Source: Paenibacillus dendrobii (GTDB lineage: Bacteria; Bacillota; Bacilli; Paenibacillales; Paenibacillaceae). From it: a stretch of DNA of 64,000 nucleotides. The stretch is taken from positions 1,674,001 to 1,738,000 of the forward strand of contig NZ_WUBI01000001.1 of assembly GCF_009807035.1 (NCBI RefSeq), in the 5' to 3' direction. Positions within the stretch are counted from its first letter, which is position 1. Every line of letters starts with the position of its first letter. Both the position numbers and the translations under genes were made by a program. The notes below the pieces were generated by a model. It was given only the letters and a program-made list of their open reading frames with translations. It ran no database searches and was not told the origin of the DNA. This document shows, piece by piece, positions 24,918 to 34,628 of this stretch.

Positions 24918-24947
24918 TTGACAGAGCCCGGAGGAGGGTGATAAAAT
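24918..24947 (+). promoter_or_regulatory. Promoter of the BmrCD-like exporter leader
   Basis: TTGACA at 24918-24923 and TAAAAT at 24942-24947, spacer 18. Transcription would begin near 24954, giving a leader of about 330 nt before the exporter genes. Confidence 0.7.
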
Positions 24948-25000
24948 TCTCAGCATACGAGGTCTGAATTCAAATTATTACCAAAGAAAGGGTGAGCAAC

Positions 25001-25081
25001 GTGTTCAATTTCAATCATGATCATTTTAACCAAACGACAATTGAATATGGGTGCAACCCTGCTGGTGGAACTGACTTTTGA
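25001..25081 (+). CDS. Leader peptide (26 aa), BmrB-like candidate
   Basis: GTG at 25001 behind AAAGGGTGAGCAAC, 26 codons, TGA at 25079. The peptide begins MFNFNHDHFNQTT and ends CNPAGGTDF. It lies between the promoter and an intrinsic terminator ahead of the bmrC-like gene, the arrangement of B. subtilis bmrB, whose translation controls read-through into bmrCD. The peptide itself is shorter than BmrB, so the match is by position and logic. Confidence 0.55.
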   Translation: MFNFNHDHFNQTTIEYGCNPAGGTDF

Positions 25082-25132
25082 AATCTGGAAACGGGTTTCA
25101 AGGAGCCATTGAACATTAACCATTCCTTCGGT

Positions 25133-25219
25133 CACGGTTGCCCTTCGCATCAACCGTGCGCATGATATATGTTAGGATTGCAAGGCATATCGTCCGGATA
25201 CGGGCGGTATGCCTTTTTT
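25133..25219 (+). promoter_or_regulatory. Transcription attenuator ahead of the BmrCD-like exporter
   Basis: Two hairpins follow the leader ORF. The first is CACGGTTG (25133-25140) with CAACCGTG (25151-25158), eight perfect pairs. The second is AGGCATATCGTCC (25183-25195) with GGGCGGTATGCCT (25202-25214), thirteen pairs with two G-U, then six T: a complete intrinsic terminator 64 bp before the first exporter start. A ribosome stalled in the leader ORF could alter which hairpin forms. Confidence 0.75.
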
Positions 25220-25282
25220 AATTTCTTGGTTCTTATCCAGGCATTTACCGGCTTTGGCCCAACAAGAGAGGAAGTGAAAGTT

Positions 25283-27052
25283 TTGTTTTCCGTACTTAAA
25301 AACCTGGGTTGGTTCTTCCGCCAGGAAAAGAAACGTTATCTAATCGGCCTGTTCATGCTGATTATCTGCGGCATTGGTGAGCTGTTTCCACCTCGGCTGC
25401 TTGGAAACGCAATTGACGAAATCGTCCGCGGTTCTATTTCATGGGCTTCACTCACGAAATACATTGTCCTTATTCTCGTGACACTGATCCTGATTTATAT
25501 TTTCACGTACATATGGATGCATAAACTGTTTGGCGGTGCGAATCTGGTAGAACGCATCCTGCGTTCGCGATATATGAATCAGCTGCTGCGAATGACTCCG
25601 CCGTTCTTTGAGCGAAACCGCACCGGTGATCTCATGGCGCGCGCGACCAATGACCTGCGCGCCGTTGCCAATACAGCCGGTTTCGGTATGCTGGTCATGA
25701 CCGATTCGACGGCTTACCTGACAGTGATCCTGTTCGCCATGGGCTTTCTCATCAGCTGGAAACTGACGCTTGCAGCCATCCTGCCGCTCCCGTTCATTGC
25801 TCTGGCGATGAAAATCTACGGCAAAAAAGTTCATGAACGCTATACGGAAGCACAGGATGCATTCGGCGACATGAATGATCAGGTACTGGAGTCCGTTGCC
25901 GGCGTGCGCGTCATCCGCGCTTACGTTCAGGAAAGATCCGATGAGCGCAGATTTCAGGAGATCGCCGATGATGTATACCGCAAAAACATGCGCGTTGCCA
26001 AAATGGATGCGCTGTTCGAGCCGACGATCCGCTTATGCGTGGGACTCAGCTACGTGATTGGTCTTGCCTTTGGCGTCTATCTCGTGTTCAAAAACCAAAT
26101 TACCCTTGGAGACCTCGTATCCTTCAATATGTACCTTGGGATGATGATTTGGCCGATGTTTGCCATCGGTGAGCTGATCAACGTCATGCAGCGCGGCAGT
26201 GCTTCCCTCGACCGCGTCGATGAAACATTATCCGTCGTACCGGATGTGCAGGATGTTCCGCACCCTACCCAAGTGAATGCACCGGATACGATTACTTTAA
26301 AAGACGTCACCTTCCGTTATCCAACCTCCACGGTAGATAACCTGAAGCATGTGAACCTGACCCTCCGCCGCGGGCAAACGCTCGGCATCGTCGGCAGAAC
26401 GGGAAGCGGCAAATCCACGCTGCTCAAGCAGCTTCTGCATGAATACCCGACGGGTAACGGCGATATTCTCATTTCGGATACCCCGATCGAGCTGATCGCG
26501 AAGGATCAGCTTCACGGTTGGATCGGATACGTACCGCAAGAGCAGATTCTCTTCTCCAAGTCGGTTCGCGAAAACATCCAGTTCGGCAAGCATAAAGCTG
26601 ATGACGATATTATTATGCAAGCCATTGCAACCGCAGCATTCGACAAGGATTTGCACACCCTCTCCGACGGACTGGAAACTCTCGTCGGCGAGAAAGGCGT
26701 ATCCCTCTCAGGTGGTCAAAAACAGCGTGTGTCGCTTGCACGGGCATTCATTTCCGATCCGGAGATTCTTATCCTGGATGACGCCCTGTCCGCTGTCGAT
26801 GCCCGTACGGAGGCACGCATTGTCGATAACATTCGCGAGCACCGTTCCGGTAAAACAACACTAATCTCGACCCACCGCCTCTCCGCGATCGAACATGCGG
26901 ACTGGATCGTGGTGCTGGACGAAGGAAGTATCGTCGAGGAAGGTACCCACGCAGAACTCCTGGAACGGGGCGGCTGGTACCGGGAACAATTCGAACGACA
27001 ACAGGTCGAAAACAATTTGAGCAGCGAGGAGGAATCATCCTATGACTCCTAA
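25283..27052 (+). CDS. bmrC: Heterodimeric ABC multidrug exporter, BmrC-like subunit
   Basis: A 589-residue fused permease/ATPase. Six membrane helices fill residues 15-310, then Walker A GRTGSGKST, Q-loop, signature LSGGQKQR and Walker B ILILDDALSAVDA. The residue after the Walker B Asp is Asp in place of the catalytic Glu, so this half carries a degenerate site, as in B. subtilis BmrC (YheI). It pairs with the next gene, overlapping it by 11 bp. Start: TTG at 25283 behind GAGGAAGTG; the open frame extends back to 25169 but would run through the terminator hairpin. Confidence 0.85.
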   Translation: MFSVLKNLGWFFRQEKKRYLIGLFMLIICGIGELFPPRLLGNAIDEIVRGSISWASLTKYIVLILVTLILIYIFTYIWMHKLFGGANLVERILRSRYMNQLLRMTPPFFERNRTGDLMARATNDLRAVANTAGFGMLVMTDSTAYLTVILFAMGFLISWKLTLAAILPLPFIALAMKIYGKKVHERYTEAQDAFGDMNDQVLESVAGVRVIRAYVQERSDERRFQEIADDVYRKNMRVAKMDALFEPTIRLCVGLSYVIGLAFGVYLVFKNQITLGDLVSFNMYLGMMIWPMFAIGELINVMQRGSASLDRVDETLSVVPDVQDVPHPTQVNAPDTITLKDVTFRYPTSTVDNLKHVNLTLRRGQTLGIVGRTGSGKSTLLKQLLHEYPTGNGDILISDTPIELIAKDQLHGWIGYVPQEQILFSKSVRENIQFGKHKADDDIIMQAIATAAFDKDLHTLSDGLETLVGEKGVSLSGGQKQRVSLARAFISDPEILILDDALSAVDARTEARIVDNIREHRSGKTTLISTHRLSAIEHADWIVVLDEGSIVEEGTHAELLERGGWYREQFERQQVENNLSSEEESSYDS

Positions 27053-29108
27053 ACCCAGGACGGGAAAACGTTTATTCCAATACGCCCTGACCGCCAAAGG
27101 CATATTCATTGCCGCCTTCATCGCCCTCGCCATCGGCGTAGGAGCAGAGCTGGCCGGACCCTTCATCGCCAAAAGCATGATCGACGATCACATGCTAGGC
27201 ATCGAACGGCCATATTTTGAGACGACATCGGCTGAACAAGCCGCCGAATATCAGGGACATTACTACAAACGAGGCGACCGCTTTGATGCAGGCGAGAGCA
27301 AAGGCTCCCAGATTCAACTGCTGCAATCGGGACGCAGCTTTTACTTCATCAACCAGCCTGTGGAAGCTCCTCAAGGGGAGCGTACCTACGCGGATGGTCA
27401 AATCACGATCAAATACGGCGACAAGGTATCGCAATATCCAGCTGAGAAGCTGTCCGCCGCCGAACTTTATTCCTTTTACAAGCCGGAAGTTCCGGGAATT
27501 CTGAAGCTGGTCGGATTATACTGCATCTTCCTGCTTATCAGTATCTTCACGGAGTTCGGCAAAACTTACTGGCTTCAATCTTCCGCGAATAAGGTGATTC
27601 AAAAGCTTAGAAACGACGTTTATGCGCATATGCAGCGATTGCCGGTGTATTTCTTCGACTCGCTGCCTGCCGGCAAAGTCGTTTCGCGGATTACGAATGA
27701 CACGGAAGCGGTCAAGGACCTGTTCGTGGCCGTGCTCGCTAACTTCAGCTCTGGTGTCATCTACATTACTGGCGTCTATATCGCCCTGTTCCTGCTGGAT
27801 GTCCGCCTGGGCATGGTTTGCCTGTTTATCGTGCCGCTGCTGATCGTCTGGATTTTTCTTTACCGGAAATTCGCGACCAAATACAATACGATCATCCGCT
27901 CACGCCTTAGCGAAATCAACGCCATTATCAACGAGTCCATTCAAGGTATGTCCATCATCCGCGTGTTCCGCCGCCAGAAGCAGACCCGGGAAGAATTCGA
28001 AGCCTTGAACGATGACTATATGAAGCATCAGAATAAAATGCTGAATCTGAACGCTTTTACGACCCACAACCTGGTCAATGTGCTCCGCAGCTTTTCGTTC
28101 GCAGTGATCCTTGCCTATTTCGGCTTCGGTTCGCTATCCGGAGGAACGGCCGTTTCTCTCGGCGTGTTGTACGCATTCGTAGACGTTCTCAGCCGTTTGT
28201 TCCAGCCCATCACCGGGATGGTGAATCAACTGGCGGCGCTCGATTCCTCGATGGTGTCAGCCGGCCGGGTCTTCACGCTGATGGATGAGCCGGGCGAAGA
28301 CGTGACGGATGGCACGATGCCGCGCTACAAAGGAAATGTCGAGTTCAAAAACGTATCGTTTGCTTATAAAAAAGAAAATTACGTGCTGAAAAACATCAAT
28401 TTTGAAGCTCAGCAGGGACAGACCGTCGCGCTAGTCGGCCATACGGGATCAGGCAAAAGCTCGATCATCAATCTGTTGTTCCGGTTCTATGATCCGCAAA
28501 AGGGAAGCATCACGATCGACGGCAAAGAGGTCAAGGAACTGCCGAAGCAATGGATTCGCCATCACATGGGCATTGTGCTGCAGGACCCCTACTTATTTAC
28601 AGGTACCATCGCTTCGAACGTAAGCCTCGGCGACGAGAAAATATCGCGCGACCAAATCGAAAAAGCCCTACGGGACGTGGGTGCTGAACGGATTCTTGCC
28701 CACTTGCCAAAAGGGTTTGACGAACCGGTAGTCGAGAAAGGAAGCACCTTGTCCGCAGGACAACGTCAGCTGATCTCCTTTGCTCGCGCGCTTGCCTATG
28801 ACCCGGCGATCTTGATCCTGGACGAAGCAACGGCGAACATCGATACCGAAACGGAAAGCTTGATCCAAAGCGCCCTCGAAGTATTGAAAAAAGGCCGTAC
28901 GACATTCATTATCGCCCATCGGCTCTCGACGATTCGCAGCGCCGATCAGATTCTCGTTCTGCATCGCGGTGAAATCGTTGAGCGCGGTACCCATGATCAG
29001 CTTATGCAGCAAGGCGGCCGGTACTATCAAATGTATCAACTGCAGCAGGGCACTTCATCAACGACCGACAACGTAATTGCACAGACTTCGGCGCCTTCGT
29101 TAGCTTAA
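27042..29108 (+). CDS. bmrD: Heterodimeric ABC multidrug exporter, BmrD-like subunit
   Basis: A 688-residue partner of the preceding subunit. Between the first and second membrane helix lies an extra hydrophilic region of about 100 residues (roughly 55-150), matching the extracellular domain known from BmrD (YheH). The ATPase domain has Walker A GHTGSGKSS, signature LSAGQRQL (Ala for the second Gly) and Walker B ILILDEATANID with the catalytic Glu, so this half completes the active site. Ribosome binding site GAGGAGG precedes the ATG inside the upstream gene end. A terminator follows. Confidence 0.87.
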   Translation: MTPKPRTGKRLFQYALTAKGIFIAAFIALAIGVGAELAGPFIAKSMIDDHMLGIERPYFETTSAEQAAEYQGHYYKRGDRFDAGESKGSQIQLLQSGRSFYFINQPVEAPQGERTYADGQITIKYGDKVSQYPAEKLSAAELYSFYKPEVPGILKLVGLYCIFLLISIFTEFGKTYWLQSSANKVIQKLRNDVYAHMQRLPVYFFDSLPAGKVVSRITNDTEAVKDLFVAVLANFSSGVIYITGVYIALFLLDVRLGMVCLFIVPLLIVWIFLYRKFATKYNTIIRSRLSEINAIINESIQGMSIIRVFRRQKQTREEFEALNDDYMKHQNKMLNLNAFTTHNLVNVLRSFSFAVILAYFGFGSLSGGTAVSLGVLYAFVDVLSRLFQPITGMVNQLAALDSSMVSAGRVFTLMDEPGEDVTDGTMPRYKGNVEFKNVSFAYKKENYVLKNINFEAQQGQTVALVGHTGSGKSSIINLLFRFYDPQKGSITIDGKEVKELPKQWIRHHMGIVLQDPYLFTGTIASNVSLGDEKISRDQIEKALRDVGAERILAHLPKGFDEPVVEKGSTLSAGQRQLISFARALAYDPAILILDEATANIDTETESLIQSALEVLKKGRTTFIIAHRLSTIRSADQILVLHRGEIVERGTHDQLMQQGGRYYQMYQLQQGTSSTTDNVIAQTSAPSLA

Positions 29109-29166
29109 TCGGGAAACAGAACACATACGGCGTTAACGCGAGTTATGATTTTTTTCATCAAAATAA

Positions 29167-29219
29167 TAAGACCCGCAAGAGAAGCACTTATGTAATAAGC
29201 GGCCTCTTACGGGTCTTTT
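29167..29219. terminator. Terminator after the BmrCD-like genes
   Basis: AAGACCCGCAAGAG pairs with CTCTTACGGGTCTT, with an inner CTTA/TAAG helix, followed by TTTATTTT; A-rich on the other side, so it also suits the convergent methyltransferase gene. Confidence 0.85.
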
Positions 29220-29266
29220 ATTTTCATTATAGCCTGTTATTTATACGATCCAACCCATACCACCAT

Positions 29267-30826
29267 CTACTCTTCACCGCTCAAGGCATGCAGCAAGTCG
29301 AGTGCTTCCTCATGTTCCGGTTCTAGTACTAATGCCTTGCGGGTGTAGTCAAGTGCCAAATCAAGCATCTCCAGTTCATAGCTGCAAATGGCCAGGCAAT
29401 ACAGCACCGTTGGAACCGGCTCATCTTCATCCGCCTCCAGGGATGCTTCCAGATAATAGTTTGCATCCTCATACATCTCCATCTCGAACAGCAGCAGCCC
29501 TGCATCTAGCGCCAAATCATACCGCTGCTCCATCACATAATACGAAGACCACATGCGGTGAATGCCACGCCGTATATCCGCCATTTCCTCGTCGCCAGCC
29601 TCCGGCAGCAGACTTGAGAACCGCTTCGCGCCTTGGATGAAAAATTCCGCGTCATACCCGCCGAGCCGCCAAAAAGCCAAAAGCTGCTGCAGGCCCATCG
29701 TGTCCAGATGACGATCCACCCACTCCTTCAGCGAAAAAAACTCATCCGGTCCGAAGCGTTCGATCGAACGTCGGTAAGCCAATCGGGTGCCTGCATAACT
29801 AAGCGGCTCCTCCAACATGAGAATGCAGCCCACGTTCAAGTTTTTATAATAATGGGAAGTGAAAAGAGCATGCGCTCCCCGCTGCTCCATGACATGCGCA
29901 ATAGCATGGTAATTCGCTGTCAACGAAAAGCTTCCGTGCAGGATTAATTCAGGGGGTTCTGCGAATTTCCAATTCTCCAGGCGATGGTCGCCTTTATCGG
30001 CTGTGAGAAGCAAAAATCCGGCCCGCGACAGCCGGTTCAGCCTTTCAAGGCATTCGAGTCCGACAGCCGGAAATAAAATATGGGAGTCCTCCAGCTCCTG
30101 TTGGTACAGGGCGATCACATCGTGATAAGCGAAACTTTCCTCTTCATAGGCAGGGGCTCGCCGATGCGAGTAGTCTAGATTCATGCTTTCCAGCGTCTGA
30201 GCCGGCGAAAGACGTTTTGGATTCTCGGGAAAATCGATAACGACGTCGCATTCGAAAATATGCCCATCCCCCACATAAATCAGCTCTTGCGGAATGCTGT
30301 CAAAGAAATAATTGGCGACAATGAGCAGCGGCTGTGCCAGATCCCCCGGCCGGATCGTCGTTCCGGATACAGTCAGGTTCAATTCATGGTCCGCAGCGGC
30401 ATCGAATCTCGCAAAATCGAGAATTCCTTCGGAAACATATTTCTGAAGAGCGGGATGTCGTTCCCAGCTTTTCACGTTTTTCATCGGCAAATCGGTCATG
30501 ACATACCGGAAAGGAGGCAGCGGAATGCCTGCGAAATCACGCAGCTCGCATAACTTTTGCAGCACGTGAAAAGCAAGCCGTCCCGCACCCGCTCCCAGCT
30601 CCAGGATCGTCACCGGTTCCACCGATTCCCCCTTCCTTGCGCGGTCCTGCAGAAAACCGAAGATCATTTCGGCATAAGCCTCCGCAATCATCGGATTGCT
30701 GGTAATATACTGAGGAACCTGATCATTGTTCCATGCACGAAGTCCCTGTTCTTCAAAATACTTCCGCTGCAGTTCCCAAATCGGGGCCTCACTGAAACGA
30801 AAACGTTGTTGTCTATGTTCTGTCAT
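29267..30826 (-). CDS. MidA-like SAM-dependent methyltransferase with C-terminal helical repeats
   Basis: A 519-residue protein. N-terminal half: LELGAGAGRLA, the SAM-binding motif I, near residues 70-80, and other features of the DUF185/MidA class (ITSNPMIAEAYAEMI, IVANYFFDSIPQELIYV). The last ~170 residues are acidic TPR-like helix pairs (YEDANYYLEASLEADEDE, LDLALDYTRKALVLEPEHEEAL). MidA methylates a subunit of respiratory complex I in mitochondria; the bacterial target is unknown and the repeat tail suggests protein binding. Start at ATG 30826 is likely but not certain (weak GGAGAG site). It lies upstream of a terminator shared with bmrD. Confidence 0.72.
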   Translation of the reverse strand: MTEHRQQRFRFSEAPIWELQRKYFEEQGLRAWNNDQVPQYITSNPMIAEAYAEMIFGFLQDRARKGESVEPVTILELGAGAGRLAFHVLQKLCELRDFAGIPLPPFRYVMTDLPMKNVKSWERHPALQKYVSEGILDFARFDAAADHELNLTVSGTTIRPGDLAQPLLIVANYFFDSIPQELIYVGDGHIFECDVVIDFPENPKRLSPAQTLESMNLDYSHRRAPAYEEESFAYHDVIALYQQELEDSHILFPAVGLECLERLNRLSRAGFLLLTADKGDHRLENWKFAEPPELILHGSFSLTANYHAIAHVMEQRGAHALFTSHYYKNLNVGCILMLEEPLSYAGTRLAYRRSIERFGPDEFFSLKEWVDRHLDTMGLQQLLAFWRLGGYDAEFFIQGAKRFSSLLPEAGDEEMADIRRGIHRMWSSYYVMEQRYDLALDAGLLLFEMEMYEDANYYLEASLEADEDEPVPTVLYCLAICSYELEMLDLALDYTRKALVLEPEHEEALDLLHALSGEE

Positions 30827-30971
30827 TCCATTCAAACCTGCTCTCCATCGTTCGTTAGCATTAATCGTACCATAGAAGCTGCCTCTACTAAAACTTTTTA
30901 CATTCATTCTAAGCTAAACACTTTTCCAAGTGAAATCCCCTTATTAAGGGCTATACATAGAAATAAACCTC

Positions 30972-31000
30972 TCCCAGTGATTAGAACTGAAGAGAGGTAT
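30972..31000 (-). terminator. Terminator of the sugar ABC / two-component operon
   Basis: Minus strand ACCTCTC ... GAGAGGT with an inner CAGT/ACTG helix, then TTTATTTC, directly after the histidine kinase stop. Confidence 0.7.
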
Positions 31001-31006
31001 CTCCTT

Positions 31007-32845
31007 TTATCCGGTCCATTTCTCATTCGTAAGTGAGGATGCATGGTGCTTTGCACGTTGAAGCGGTATCCGAATCAATACGGTCGTGCCGATGCCGGGC
31101 CTGCTGTACAACTGGACACCATACTCTTTGCCGAAATAGAGCCTGATGCGTTCATTCACGTTACGAATTCCATAACCTCGTCCTCTGCCGGAGCTCTTAG
31201 TCGTCACCGGGTTATTCAACGCTGTGTCCACCTGCTGCAGCATCTCCTTGCTCATTCCGTTGCCGTCATCCATGATCTCGAACCGGATCGAATCCGTTTC
31301 TTCTTCATAAAATCCGCTGATGCGGATATAGATGCGGTCCCCGCACCATGCATGCTGCATCGCATTTTCGAGGAACGGCTGAAGGATCACTTTCACGGTG
31401 ACAAAATTGACGATGCCCGGGTCAATATTAAACTCAACATCCATGCGATCGCCGTATTTCACCTTTTGAATGTCGATATAGGCCTGTGTCTGCTCAATCT
31501 CCTTGTGAATGGCAATGATCGTCTGCCCCTCATTCAGTGTGAGCCGATAAAACTTGGCAAGATTCATGACCATTTGATGCTGCTTGTCCACCTGACCAAA
31601 CTTGGCAAGCCGACTGATCGAAGAAAGCGTATTGTACAGGAAATGCGGATTGATCTGTGCCTGGAGTGTCTCCAGCTCCGCCTCCTTTTTCTTTAGATTA
31701 GTCATGTATACCTCTTCAATCAGATGTTCGGTATGCTCGCCAAGCTTGTTTAATGACGCAGCAATCATGGTAAATTCATCATTACCTCTGTAATGCACCC
31801 GTTTATGAAAATCCCCCTGCTGAAATAAGTTCAGCACAGAGACTACCTTGGATACCCGCTTGGAAAAAAACCTGGAGACGCCTAGAGCCACCAGCAAAAT
31901 GACAAAAAAACTAGCGATACATATGACGAGGGTAAGAATATTCACCTTGCGGGTTTCATGCTGGATAACCGTGTCGGGAATCAACGCGGTAAGCTTCCAG
32001 TTCAATTTCGGCAGCGCTTCGTCAAGCACAGTGAATCGGGATACATTCATCAGGTTGTAATCAGCCTGCAGATCAGGCACATTATCTCCGGAACCATACA
32101 AAATCCGATTGTTATCATCCAGAATCAGCAGCATGCTGCCGTCCCCAATCTTATCGATATCAACACTCTGAAAAATTTCGGAGAGATAGACACTGATTCG
32201 CACAAAGCCGATCGTCTCCAGCTTCGTTGGATTGCGCGTGTCCACCAGCCTGCGAAGAAGCGAGATTCTTCCGAATCTGCTGTCGTCCTCCACCTGCTGC
32301 CACACAACCGTTTTGCCATAGTTCTCTTCCGGAAAATCCTTGTACCACGGCTTGTCCTCGATCCGCTTCAAATGAAAGAGTCCCCAGTGTTTCCCCTTTG
32401 CCAAGGCATCCGAAAATGGGTCATCGCTATTGTAGATTTCCGGCAAAGTCTCGTTCTTCAGATACACGCTCATCCAAATTTTCCGGTTTGTTGAGTCCAC
32501 CGTTTGCCTGAATTTAGGGATTAGCAGTTTGGTTGTCGTTTGATAACTGACCCACCCCTCTTCATATCGCACAATTTCAAGCGGCATGCTCTCATCAAAA
32601 TATAGGATGTCGGACAGGCGCTGGGTATCTTCCAGCTTATAATTGATATTGTCGCGTATTTGCGCCAGTGTGCCGGTCAAGTTCGTGTTCATCTGCTTGC
32701 CATACAGGTCTACAAGAATCGTATTCGCCATATAACCAAAAATAAATATGGGAACAATGATCAAAATTAAATAGGAAATAAACAGCTTCATGCCAAAAGG
32801 CAAGAATAAACGCTTGTCGGAGTTTATGCGGTTCAATTTGTCCAT
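31007..32845 (-). CDS. YesM-family sensor histidine kinase
   Basis: A 612-residue membrane sensor. Two membrane helices (about 18-40 and 300-322) bracket an extracellular sensing domain. Then HAMP, the His_kinase domain with INPHFLYNTL (phospho-accepting His), and a C-terminal ATPase with FLENAMQHA (N box) and DNGNGM-type G1 (MDDGNGMS). The family senses extracellular carbohydrates or cell-wall signals with a partner AraC-type regulator, the next gene upstream (two bases apart). Both follow the sugar ABC transporter genes, so it probably senses the transported glycan or its binding protein. Confidence 0.9.
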   Translation of the reverse strand: MDKLNRINSDKRLFLPFGMKLFISYLILIIVPIFIFGYMANTILVDLYGKQMNTNLTGTLAQIRDNINYKLEDTQRLSDILYFDESMPLEIVRYEEGWVSYQTTTKLLIPKFRQTVDSTNRKIWMSVYLKNETLPEIYNSDDPFSDALAKGKHWGLFHLKRIEDKPWYKDFPEENYGKTVVWQQVEDDSRFGRISLLRRLVDTRNPTKLETIGFVRISVYLSEIFQSVDIDKIGDGSMLLILDDNNRILYGSGDNVPDLQADYNLMNVSRFTVLDEALPKLNWKLTALIPDTVIQHETRKVNILTLVICIASFFVILLVALGVSRFFSKRVSKVVSVLNLFQQGDFHKRVHYRGNDEFTMIAASLNKLGEHTEHLIEEVYMTNLKKKEAELETLQAQINPHFLYNTLSSISRLAKFGQVDKQHQMVMNLAKFYRLTLNEGQTIIAIHKEIEQTQAYIDIQKVKYGDRMDVEFNIDPGIVNFVTVKVILQPFLENAMQHAWCGDRIYIRISGFYEEETDSIRFEIMDDGNGMSKEMLQQVDTALNNPVTTKSSGRGRGYGIRNVNERIRLYFGKEYGVQLYSRPGIGTTVLIRIPLQRAKHHASSLTNEKWTG

Positions 32846-32847
32846 GC

Positions 32848-34410
32848 CTACATCTTTCTCCTGAATTCACCCGGAGTCATGCCGAACACCTCTTTAAACT
32901 GGCGGCTGAAGTATGGCATATATCGATACCCCACCCGATCTGCAACCTCATAAATCTTAATACGCGGGTCCTTGAGCAGTTCTCCCGCTTTTTCCATCCG
33001 CAAGGTAATGACATATTCGCTAAAGTTGGTCCCTGTAACCTCTTTGAATAAGGAGCCTAGATAATTAGGGGAAAATGATAAGTAATCTGCCACTTCCTTA
33101 AGTGTTACATTGTCGTGCAGCTGCTGCTTCACATAGCGGATCATTTCCTCTACAAGCTTGGCACTTTTCTTCTGTCTCTTGTTCTGAATGATTTCAGCGG
33201 AGCTGAACAGGCGATATCTTAGCCATGAGCGAATATCATCGATGGTTTCATACTTCAGCATAATATCCGGCTTGCTGAGTCCATCATGCTGCAGCGCTTG
33301 GAACATATTCTCGCTGACGGTTTTCAGTTGGCCTTCCAGCCTCATCCAAATATTCATGACGTAAAATTGAATCTGAACCCTTGATCGCATCCCTGATGCT
33401 AAAGTAAAAAAGCGATCGACCTCGTCACTGATCTTAACCAAGTCATAATGGAGAACCGCATTCAGGAGCGGTTCAAGCGGTATATCCGTATTGGGCATTT
33501 CCTCAGGCTCTTCAAACTTAAGCTTATCATGATCTATAACTTTTCCTTTGCCTAAAATCAGCTTATAATCCAGTGCAGCCAATGCTTCACCGTAAGAATC
33601 ACGTATTGCTATCAAATGCTCCGCCCGGCCACCGAGCCCAATGGTGACAGAAAAGGGATATTGCTCATGAAGCTGCTGAACCACGGACTCGAGATCCGGC
33701 TCTTTGTCTCCGCATTCGGTTAACAGAAAAATCCGCTGCTTTGAGGTGCGGCATATATGACGAATCCCCTCCGCTTCAAACAGCGGCAGAGCAGATTCAT
33801 AAAACCGATTAAACCATTCCTGCTTCAAAGACTCCGGTTGCGGATCGAGTTTCCAGCTCATATCATCGATTTCCATTGCAGCGGCCCGGGCTGGCCAGCT
33901 CACATTTTTCAAATCATAATGCTCCAGGAGAATCGCAGAAGTCTCAGCGTTGATAACTCCTTCCAGAAGCTGGAGCAAGTATTCGTTTTTAGCAATCTGC
34001 CTATAAGCTTGTTCGGTCTTCTCCCGTTGTTTTTCACCATCCAGCTCTTTTACGATCTTCTTCAAAGCATCGATTAGTTCCTGATCATCCATGGGCTTCA
34101 ATACATAGCTGTATGCATTCAGCGAGATGGCCTGTTTCACGTAATTAAAGTCCTGATAACCGCTTACAAAAATGACTTTAATCCGGCCGTACAGCTCTTT
34201 GGCCTTCTTGACGAGCTCGAGCCCCGACATGCTGGGCATATGTACATCCGTTACTAAGACATCTATCGTTTCTTTTTCTAATACGCTCATGGCCTCAAAA
34301 CCATTATTGACGGCATCCACGACTTCCAGGCCCAGATCGGTCCAAGGAATGAAGGTCCTCATTCCTTCCAAATCGAGGATTTCATCATCTACAATTAAGG
34401 TTTTATACAT
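32848..34410 (-). CDS. YesN-family response regulator with AraC-type DNA-binding domain
   Basis: A 520-residue regulator. Residues 1-120 are a receiver domain with acidic DDE at 8-10, phospho-acceptor Asp in LVTDVHMPSMSG near 55 and Lys near 107 (YVLKPM). A long central linker (120-410) and two AraC-type helix-turn-helices at the end follow (VTLKEVADYLSFSPNYLGSLFKEVTG, IYEVADRVGYRYMPYFSRQFKEVFG split over the two motifs). AGGAGA lies before the ATG. It is translationally coupled to the kinase, and its likely targets are the neighbouring transport genes. Confidence 0.92.
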   Translation of the reverse strand: MYKTLIVDDEILDLEGMRTFIPWTDLGLEVVDAVNNGFEAMSVLEKETIDVLVTDVHMPSMSGLELVKKAKELYGRIKVIFVSGYQDFNYVKQAISLNAYSYVLKPMDDQELIDALKKIVKELDGEKQREKTEQAYRQIAKNEYLLQLLEGVINAETSAILLEHYDLKNVSWPARAAAMEIDDMSWKLDPQPESLKQEWFNRFYESALPLFEAEGIRHICRTSKQRIFLLTECGDKEPDLESVVQQLHEQYPFSVTIGLGGRAEHLIAIRDSYGEALAALDYKLILGKGKVIDHDKLKFEEPEEMPNTDIPLEPLLNAVLHYDLVKISDEVDRFFTLASGMRSRVQIQFYVMNIWMRLEGQLKTVSENMFQALQHDGLSKPDIMLKYETIDDIRSWLRYRLFSSAEIIQNKRQKKSAKLVEEMIRYVKQQLHDNVTLKEVADYLSFSPNYLGSLFKEVTGTNFSEYVITLRMEKAGELLKDPRIKIYEVADRVGYRYMPYFSRQFKEVFGMTPGEFRRKM

Positions 34411-34628
34411 GAAACCATCTCCTGACCGAATAATTAACTACTATCAATCCTGTACATGGATTTCGCCTCATAAACGCATGAGCCGCCCCTAGGGACGGCT
34501 TGCGCTCAGCTTGCTTTAACTATACCATTTTTCGGCTAAAATGAACCAAAGTTTTCCTTCACCCTACTCGATTCATATTTTCAAATCCCTGAGAGAGTTA
34601 TCTAATCCTTTAGTACAATTTATTATCA
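34411..34628. other. Intergenic region between the binding-protein gene and the response regulator
   Basis: About 220 bp holding a hairpin with arms AGCCGTCCC and GGGGCGGCT at about 34481-34502 but no T-tract. It may be an RNA stability or processing structure that separates strong binding-protein expression from weaker regulator expression. No clear promoter recognised. Confidence 0.4.

Noticed and set aside
25169..25282. Longer N-terminus for the BmrC-like gene
   Set aside because: The extra codons run through the intrinsic terminator and precede the GAGGAAGTG ribosome binding site, so the start at 25283 is preferred.
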